Positions 17,780-24,381 of a stretch of DNA of 26,477 bases are shown one piece after another (the stretch's first letter is position 1; the number at the start of each line of letters is the position of its first letter). Under the pieces are notes generated by a model, which was not told the DNA's origin, ran no database searches, and was given only the letters and a program-made list of their open reading frames with translations. The stretch spans positions 1 to 26,477 of the forward strand of contig JAPOYW010000693.1 of the NCBI GenBank assembly GCA_026706425.1, given 5' to 3'. This stretch comes from Gammaproteobacteria bacterium (lineage in GTDB: Bacteria > Pseudomonadota > Gammaproteobacteria > Pseudomonadales > Azotimanducaceae). A program made the translations under genes and the position numbers.

Positions 17780-19288
17780 ATGCCGGGGGGTAGGTTGGGC
17801 GCGGTCGCCTGCGGCCACCCGGTGACCGCCGCCGCTGCCGCCGAGGTTCTCAAGGACGGTGGCAACGCCTTCGATGCCGTTGTCGCCGCGCAGTGCGCCG
17901 CTTGCGTTTGCGAACCCATCCTCGCCTCCCTTGCCGGGGGCGGTTTTCTGCTCGCGCGCCCGGCAAGCGGCGATCCGGTGGTCTACGACTTCTTCGTGCA
18001 GACGCCGTTGGCGAGGCAAGCGCCCGACACCCTCGACTTCTACGATGTCGAGGTGGACTTCGGAGGCGTCAGGCAGGAATTCCACATCGGCGTCGGCGCT
18101 GCGGCCACGCCCGGCTACGTGCGAGGCATGTTCGACATTCACGAGGATCTCTGCCGCCTGCCCATGGCCCGCCTGATGCAGCCGGCGATCGACGCCGCTC
18201 GTACGGGGGTTCGCGTGACGCCTCTCCAGGCGTACATGCTGGACACGGTTGCCCCGATCTGCTGCGCCAACGAGGATGTCCGCGGCGTGTACGCGGGGGG
18301 CGGCAGGCGCCCCTTGGGCGAAGGTAATCTCCTGCGCCAGCCCGAGTTGGCGGACTCTTTCGAGGCCCTGCGCGACGAGGGTGCCGACGTCTTCTATGCG
18401 GGCGAGATGGCCGCCAGCCTCGTCGAGCTATGCCGAGCGGGGGGCCAGATCCGTCCCGGAGACCTCGCGAGCTATCGCACGATTCGGCGCAAGCCGCTTG
18501 TGTTGCGTTATCGCGGCGCAGAGATCGCAACGAACCCCCTGCCGTCCACGGGCGGCCTGCTGATCGCCTTGACCCTCGGCCTGCTCGATGACACCGAGCC
18601 CCAGACCGAAACCCAGCGCATCGCGAACCTCGCCGACGCCATGCGTTTGACCAACCAGGCCCGCCTGGAGTCGGGCACAGCGGCGGAGTTCGACGCGGAA
18701 CTCGTCGGTCGCTATCGGGACGCGATGCGCGGACGCGCCCTCGCCCGGCGCGGCACGACCCACATCAGCGTCGCGGACCGCGAGGGCAACCTGGCAGCCA
18801 TGACGGTCTCCAACGGGGAGGGTTGCGGCCGGTTCATTCCCGGAACGGGGATCGCGTTGAACAACATGCTCGGCGAAGAGGACATCAACCCCGGGGGTTT
18901 CCACAGCTGGACGCCGGACACGCGCTTGGCATCGATGATGGCACCGACGTTCGTCGAGAAGTCGGATCAACGGCTGGTCTTGGGTACCGGGGGGTCGAAT
19001 CGGATCCGCAGCGCCATCGTCCAGGCCATCGACCATCTGGTGCGGGCGGGTTTTTCGCCGGAAGCCGCCGTCGCGGCGCCACGACTGCATGTGGAAGGCG
19101 ACCTGCTCAGCCTGGAAGGCGGCTTTTCACCGGAAACGGAGTCCGCACTCGAGGACGCGTTCGACGAGGTCGAACACTGGGGGCGAACGAACCTGTTCTT
19201 CGGCGGCGTTCACATCGCGGGCGAGCGCGATGGTCACTTCCTTGCCGTTGGCGACCCGCGCCGAGGCGGCACCGGGTTGGTTGTCTAG
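17780..19288 (+). CDS. gamma-glutamyltransferase family protein without signal peptide
   Basis: The family consists of self-cleaving N-terminal nucleophile hydrolases that transfer or hydrolyse the gamma-glutamyl group of glutathione and analogues. The 502-residue protein has the N-terminal block GAVACGHPVTAAAAAEVL with DGGNAFDAVVAA, the conserved STGG (256-259), and the autoprocessing site RGTTHISV, where Thr326 would be the new N-terminus and nucleophile. The later glycine motif is LGTGGSNRIR instead of the usual GSPGG. The frame opens only at 17768, so ATG 17780 is the first usual start codon; it falls exactly at the conserved domain, leaving no room for the usual export signal. A cytoplasmic enzyme, or loss of the leader, is implied. 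Its TAG shares CTAG with the stop of the opposing receptor gene. The substrate is unknown. Confidence 0.88.
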   Translation: MPGGRLGAVACGHPVTAAAAAEVLKDGGNAFDAVVAAQCAACVCEPILASLAGGGFLLARPASGDPVVYDFFVQTPLARQAPDTLDFYDVEVDFGGVRQEFHIGVGAAATPGYVRGMFDIHEDLCRLPMARLMQPAIDAARTGVRVTPLQAYMLDTVAPICCANEDVRGVYAGGGRRPLGEGNLLRQPELADSFEALRDEGADVFYAGEMAASLVELCRAGGQIRPGDLASYRTIRRKPLVLRYRGAEIATNPLPSTGGLLIALTLGLLDDTEPQTETQRIANLADAMRLTNQARLESGTAAEFDAELVGRYRDAMRGRALARRGTTHISVADREGNLAAMTVSNGEGCGRFIPGTGIALNNMLGEEDINPGGFHSWTPDTRLASMMAPTFVEKSDQRLVLGTGGSNRIRSAIVQAIDHLVRAGFSPEAAVAAPRLHVEGDLLSLEGGFSPETESALEDAFDEVEHWGRTNLFFGGVHIAGERDGHFLAVGDPRRGGTGLVV

Positions 19289-22184
19289 ATGTCCAAACCG
19301 ATGGTCACCTGTACCCGTCGCGGGTCGAAGTAGCTGCGCGGTTCCCCGAAGGTCGCGCCCCGCGCCACCGGGTTGAGGTTGTAGCCGGTCTGCCGGTCGA
19401 ACACGTTGAAGAGATCGATGCGGACTTCGGCATCGGCGCCGAGGGGCAGGGGGAGCCGATGGGTGTAGCGGAGATCCAACTGCCAATGGCTTGGGCTCCT
19501 TCGGCTGCCGGCGTCCTCGGCATAGCGAATCGTCGACGAGAAGTAGGTGGGCAGCCCGTAGGCCGTCGCATGCCAGGCCTCCCACGGTTGCCCGGACTGA
19601 TAGACCAGGAACGCGCCGAGGCTGCCCCCCGACCACGGCGTCTTGATGTTGCCGAACGCCTTCAGGACGTGGGGCCGGTCGCCGCGAAGCACGCCGTCCT
19701 TCCGATCCCACAGTTGCCGGCCAGGTTCGACGAGGCGATGAACAGGTTCGCGTCGTTGTTGGTGCTGGTGTTGTCCTGATCGAAGTTGCCCGTGTAGCGG
19801 CTATGCACGTAGGAGGCGTTGAGATAGCCCCGCGCCCCGCGCCATTCCAACTCGACCGCCGCTTCCCAGTAGCGGGTATAGGCGTCGTCCAGGGCCGCGA
19901 TGACGTAGCTCGATCCACCGATCTCCGCGCGGATCGCGTCCAAGCCGGGCACGTAGGGACCTTGGGCGGCGATGTGCGGGGTGCGTTGTCGTAGCCCCGG
20001 GATCCGTTCCAGGTGTCCTCCCAGAAGCGCGATCCCTCGCGTCGACGCAGGTGACCGCGGAGGGTGAGCCCGTCGCGTAGCTCGCGCGTTGTGCCGAGCG
20101 TCCACTCGCCGATGCGCCTCGGCTTCAAACCGTCCTGGAACACCCTTGCCGGACGACCGGGGATGCGGCTCGCTGGAGATCACCCGCCCGGCCTCGTCGA
20201 ACAGCACGCGCAGCGACGCGCGGGTGTTGCGGTCCCACGACGCCGCCCGGGCAAGCGAACTCGCCTCGGGGTTGTAGCGAGCGTAGTTCGCGAACACGGT
20301 GTCCGTGCCGTTGTAGCTCCAAGTAGCGCCGAGACGCGGCTGCACCATGTCCTGCCAACGGATGGAGACCATCCGATACCGGTGCCCGGGGGCCAGTGCG
20401 AAACCCGACACCGTGCCGGTGGCGGCGCGCAGGCCCTGACCGTAGAGCACGTCCTGGCTGAACAGGACGCCGACATCCACAGCGACGGCGTTCCACACGA
20501 CGGTGTCGTTGATCTCGATGGAGGTGGATTTGGTGTGGGAGTCGATGGGTGCGACGGTGGTGCCGTCCGGACGGCGTAGACTCATCTGCTCCACGGTCGC
20601 GACGTAGAAGATCGGACTCCCGTCTTCCGCTACGTCAACACCGCCAGGCACTTGGATCGATCCCCAGCCGTTGGACAGGCGGCGCAGGCGCTCGCGGGCC
20701 TCGGCGCTGTACTCCAATGTGCACCTCGTGGGTGATCGTTCCCCATTGGAACTCGCGGTCGACGTTGAACTCGACGCTGCGGCGGCGGAATGCCTGGTCG
20801 TTGATTCGGGGATGGGCACCCACGGCACCGCCGCCACGTCGCGTGCCAGCGTCGGTGTAGCCGTAGCGATCGATGAGCGGGGCCACGGCCCGCGTTGAAG
20901 GCATCGTCGCCGTCCACAAGCGCCGGCACCAGCAGGTGGCCCATGCGATCTAGGTTGTCGACGTCGAGGGTTCCCGAAAGGCTCGGCTGGACCGGGAGCA
21001 CAACGTCGGGCCGGGACGAACCGCTGAGATCGTAGCTGTTGAATCGGAACGACAGCTCGGTCCGGCCGATCTGCCAGACACCGTCGAAGCTCGCCACGGT
21101 CTGCTCGGCTGCGCCACCCAGCGAGGTCGAGTCGGCGTCGAGCGGTCCCACCGAGACACCGTTCTCGTCACGGTTGGATGTGCGGTAGCCGACGTTCAGC
21201 AATGCCGTATCCATGGGCGCGTAGGTCAGCCGGGCGTAGTATTCGCGACGTTCGTTGACGTAGTCCTTGACCAGGCCGTACGCCGTGTCGTTGTTGGTCC
21301 GGTCTTCTCGAGGCTCGAAGTACGAGGCATAGAAGAACAGCCGCGAGGGCAGGATCGGACCTGCCGCGTTCAAGACAATGCGCTGCCGGTCGGTGTCCTG
21401 TCGAGTGAACGAGCCCGGTTACGCCTCGCCGGTCGGCCGCCAAACCCCGAGGCTCCATGGCGTACTCGATGCCGGCGTGGAAGGTATCGCTGCCGGACTT
21501 CGCGGTGGAGTCCATGGAGAATCCGCCGCTCCGATTGAACCCCACCGCCTTGGCACCGCCCCGCGCGAACGTGAGCTGGTCGATGTCGTGACTCGACGGT
21601 TCCGCCGACAGTGTCCCGAACATCGGCAGGGACACGTCGACGCCATCGAAGCGGTAGACGTTGTCCTGCCCGCTGCCGCCTGCGGAGGGTCCACGCACCC
21701 GGTCCTGGGTCACCTGAACGCCGGGCGCGAGCCGCACGAGGTCGCGGTAGTCGGGGCCGAGCGGGACGGAACCCAACGCCTCGCCACTGATCGCGTTGGC
21801 AATCGACGCTTGGCCGCGGTGGGCAACGCGTTTGCCGACGACGAGCTCTTCGATGGCATCTGAGGCGGTATCCAGTTCGAGACTGAGCACCGTTGCTTGG
21901 TCGAGCAGGACCGTGGCAGTCAACGTGTGTTTTGCGCCGTTGGATGCTTCGAACGTCACCCGGTAAGACCCGGGAAGCAACTGCGCAAGCGAATAGCGAC
22001 CGTTGGCATCGGTGACTGTTGTCCTGGGCCTCGGCATCGTGTCGCTCTCCGCCACGACGCGGATTCCGGCGGCCGTCAGGCCATCGCGCACGGTCACCGC
22101 CCGTTCGATGTGTCCAGTCTGTTGCGCGATCGCGAACGCGGGCCAGAGGAGACAGGCGACGATTGTTGTGGTTCTTTGCATCAT
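19285..22184 (-). pseudogene. Oar-like TonB-dependent outer-membrane receptor, broken by six 1-bp frameshifts
   Basis: Reading through the frameshifts gives about 966 residues. The N-terminal segment has a signal peptide (MMQRTTTIVACLLWPAFAIAQ), a carboxypeptidase-regulatory-like domain (VTDANGRYSLAQLLPGSYRVTF), a plug (GPDYRDLVRLAPGVQV, YRFDGVDVSLPMFGT) and then beta-barrel strands up to the C-terminal VDLFN-type strand (RIDLFNVFDRQTGYNLNP) and terminal VTIGLDI. The frame changes near 21415, 20880, 20714, 20160, 19980 and 19713. One base at a G or C run (four extra, two missing) explains each change, and no nonsense codon is needed elsewhere. It would import a siderophore, vitamin or polymer through the outer membrane; the ligand is unknown. 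It may be a real pseudogene or an intact gene with consensus errors. Confidence 0.85.
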
Positions 22185-22277
22185 TCGCCTGCGCGCGTCT
22201 GCGGTTGGTTCCCGAGGCGGACCGCATTGTTCGGCGTCGCGTCAAACGCGCGAGTTGCCGAACGCGTTGGTGGCTCG

Positions 22278-22550
22278 TTAACCGGACGCCCGTGACCACG
22301 GGGTCGGACTCGAGATTCGGACCACCTCCAGGCCGTCCAGACGCCGCAAGTCGGTCACTGCCGATTGAATCGCTGCGTCCAAGGTAACGGCATCGCGGTC
22401 GAACTCGAGGTATTGAATCCCATCGACTCGACCAGCCGTCGCGTCGTCGCAACCAACAGAGAACAGGGCGTTGATCCCCTGGTCGCTTTGCAGGTCAACA
22501 CCATCGACTACAACTGTGAACCGATGGCTCGCCACGTCGCTATGCTCCAT
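22278..22550 (-). CDS. HicB-like small protein, putative antitoxin, C-terminus possibly lost
   Basis: The protein is 90 residues from ATG 22550 (a GTG two codons earlier is possible). It contains FTVVVDGVD, the segment ALFSVGCDDATAGRVDGIQYLEFDRDA and an amphipathic helix TLDAAIQSAVTDLRRL, an alpha/beta pattern I associate with the second gene of a widespread two-gene hypothetical cassette. Relatives normally continue into a helix-turn-helix after the strand corresponding to LEVVRI; here the frame ends after 12 more residues. In a shifted frame the DNA continues with ESDPVVTG and a basic stretch, so a frameshift may have removed the DNA-binding part. It overlaps the upstream gene by 11 bp. The antitoxin role is inferred. 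Confidence 0.6.
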   Translation of the reverse strand: MEHSDVASHRFTVVVDGVDLQSDQGINALFSVGCDDATAGRVDGIQYLEFDRDAVTLDAAIQSAVTDLRRLDGLEVVRISSPTPWSRASG

Positions 22551-22788
22551 AGTCACCTACCCAGTCATGCGGGCAGCGCTTGACGAATCTCCGCAGATGG
22601 TTGGCATGATTCGTTGCGTTGCGCGGGGTCGACCACACCGAGACTTGGCACCCTCCTCGACTCGCTTCTCCGCATTGGAGCAAGCCCCACCGGTGCCCGG
22701 ATGGCGAGTTCGAGACGGTCCATCCCGCCGACTCCGCCTCTCTAAGCGCGTCTTCGATGTCCTTCTTGGGATGTCTTGGTCTCGCCAT
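22540..22788 (-). CDS. HicA-like small protein, putative RNA-targeting toxin
   Basis: The 82-residue protein begins MARPRHPKKDIEDALREAE, then AGWTV, SGHRWG (30-35), a Cys-containing strand (C39, C47), SVWSTPRNATNHANHLRRFV and C72. The order helix, strand, Gly-His, strand, helix recalls the HicA double-stranded-RNA-binding fold, whose conserved Gly-Ser-His histidine is catalytic; His32 would be the equivalent. The stretch RHPKKDIEDAL and the WSTPRN motif define a common but, to my knowledge, little-studied family usually followed by the HicB-like partner seen here. Start at 22788 has GGTGGTAGG just upstream. The sequence shows the pair and the motif; toxicity is inferred. Confidence 0.68.
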   Translation of the reverse strand: MARPRHPKKDIEDALREAESAGWTVSNSPSGHRWGLLQCGEASRGGCQVSVWSTPRNATNHANHLRRFVKRCPHDWVGDYGA

Positions 22789-23075
22789 CCTACCACCACG
22801 TTGTCGGTGCACAACGCGAGGTTCCCGTCGGACAATCTGCGCAACTAGCGCGTCGGTACCTGACAACGCATCCCCGAGGTCGGCGATCATCGGGGAACGC
22901 AGAGCGGAATCCACTAGGCATAGCGGATTTCCTACAGAGAGAAGCGAGGAATTCCCACGTTCAGCCATTGAGGCGTTTCGATTCGAACGTACCGGGTGAC
23001 GATTGGCCGACCGGCGCACGCGTCGTCTAACATGCAGACAGTGGCGAGCTAGTTCACGCTGAGTCTGGGGGGTCT

Positions 23076-23798
23076 ATGGCGACCAACAAAGAAGGCGAAG
23101 TTTCGCGGCGAGAGTTCGTATCCAACTCGGTGAGGGGTGCGGCGGCGCTGGCCCTGGGCGCACAGCTTGTCGCCCGCACCTCGAGGGCGGAAGAGACGGG
23201 CATGCCGATGCGACCCCTCGGCCGGACCGGCGAGCAGGTCTCTGTGCTTTGCCTCGGCGGGTGGCACATCGGGGCCGCGGCTGCCCAGAACGAGGCCGAG
23301 GCCATCCGGATCATGCACGCCGCAATCGACGAGGGACTGACCTTCTTCGACAACGCCTGGATCCACAAGGCCATGCTGGACAAGCCCGTCGACTGGGAGA
23401 CGGTGCAGTTGCCGATCAACATGATGGACGCCCAGTTCCGCAGCTTCGGCCAGGAGATCGTCCCCGTGTGCCTGGAGCGCGGCATCGGTGTGATCGGCAT
23501 GAAAACCCTGGGCGGCGGTGTCATCACCGGCCAGGCGGGGATCAGTGCCGATACCTGCATCCGTTACGCTTTGAGTCAACCCGTCTCGACGATCGTCGTT
23601 GGCATGATGTCGATGGATGAACTACACGAGAACGTCGCCACGGCGCGCAGCTTCGAACCCATGCCGGACGCCGACCAGCAACAATTGCTGGCCAGCGTGA
23701 AGCTGGGCGCAGGCGACGGGCGGTACGAGCTTTACAAGACGACGCAGCGGATGGACGGTCCCTACCATGCTCGGCAGCATGGGTTTCAAGTGGGCTAG
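23076..23798 (+). CDS. Tat-exported aldo/keto reductase with a large internal deletion
   Basis: The protein is 240 residues, whereas its family is about 330. It opens with a twin-arginine signal (SRREFVSN at 10-17 followed by GAAALALGAQLVA). The barrel starts normally with PMRPLGRTGEQVSVLCLGGWHIG and EGLTFFDNAW (86-95), then jumps directly to IHKAMLDKPVDWETVQLPIN, which in relatives lies roughly 90-100 residues further on. The second half (GIGVIGMKTLGGG, ALSQPVSTIVVGMMSMDELHEN) is intact. Asp92 of the catalytic tetrad remains, but the tetrad Tyr, Lys and His are in the missing part. The join is in frame near 23360. A GGGGGG ribosome site precedes the ATG. The product is probably inactive unless the deletion is an assembly fault. 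Confidence 0.85.
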   Translation: MATNKEGEVSRREFVSNSVRGAAALALGAQLVARTSRAEETGMPMRPLGRTGEQVSVLCLGGWHIGAAAAQNEAEAIRIMHAAIDEGLTFFDNAWIHKAMLDKPVDWETVQLPINMMDAQFRSFGQEIVPVCLERGIGVIGMKTLGGGVITGQAGISADTCIRYALSQPVSTIVVGMMSMDELHENVATARSFEPMPDADQQQLLASVKLGAGDGRYELYKTTQRMDGPYHARQHGFQVG

Positions 23799-23942
23799 TC
23801 GTTCGCGGGCCTTCGGGTATCACCCATGGAGCGGAACACGGAGCAAGGCTGGAATGGGAAGCACGGCGGGTGGGTAGGCAGCCAGCTGGGGGCGACGGCT
23901 TGGTTGTTCCTAGCCGGAATGTTGGCCACTAACGAGGGATCG

Positions 23943-24243
23943 ATGTCATCAGGCCTCACCGTTGCGGGCTCTTCTTGATCGTAAACGGCATCGGCCTCGT
24001 GTTTTGGGCTTGCCGCCGCCGATTGCGCTTTTCGACAGCGCTGATGCTGCTGCTGTTGGTGAGCGGCACGGCGTCCACCGTTGCCATTTACGTCCTCAAC
24101 GCGGCGGGGGCTTGGGAAGCCATCCAGATGGAACCCTGGGTTTCTCGGCCGGAACGAGTTACCCGTTCGTGGTAGCAGTGCATCTGGTGGCCGCGGTTGT
24201 GTTTCATCGGGTCTTCCGCCGCGAGACCAACGCCAGTACGTAG
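23943..24243 (+). pseudogene. small three-helix membrane protein gene, two 1-bp frameshifts
   Basis: A GAGG ribosome site precedes ATG 23943. The reading is MSSGLTVAG, then after one missing base near 23966-23968 (GGG) LFLIVNGIGLVFWACRR, TALMLLLLVSGTASTVAIYV and AWEAIQMEP. After a second missing base near 24134-24136 (CCC) it continues LGFSAGTSYPFVVAVHLVAAVVFHRVFRRE and stops at TAG 24241-24243. Restoring both bases gives 100 residues with three hydrophobic segments separated by basic loops. I do not recognise the family. The membrane pattern running through all three frames supports a real ancestral gene. Confidence 0.6.
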
Positions 24244-24381
24244 CCATCAGCGTGGCCACCTCCGCCACCTGCGCACCGACCTGGACGATCCGCCCCAACG
24301 GGTTATGCGTCAGCGGGTCGTAGTTGCGCTGGCGATAGACAGGGGGCGGCTCGTGGTTCAGCGACCCTGAAGACGCATCCT

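Noticed and set aside
19127..20837. Separate short minus-strand genes at 19285-19692, 19662-20837 and 20630-21373
   Set aside because: They are consecutive fragments of one TonB-dependent receptor in different frames, not independent genes.
23795..24298. 167-codon minus-strand frame between the helicase and the aldo/keto reductase
   Set aside because: The translation is Pro/Arg/Gln-rich without motifs, while the opposite strand has a membrane-protein pattern with a ribosome site and stop.
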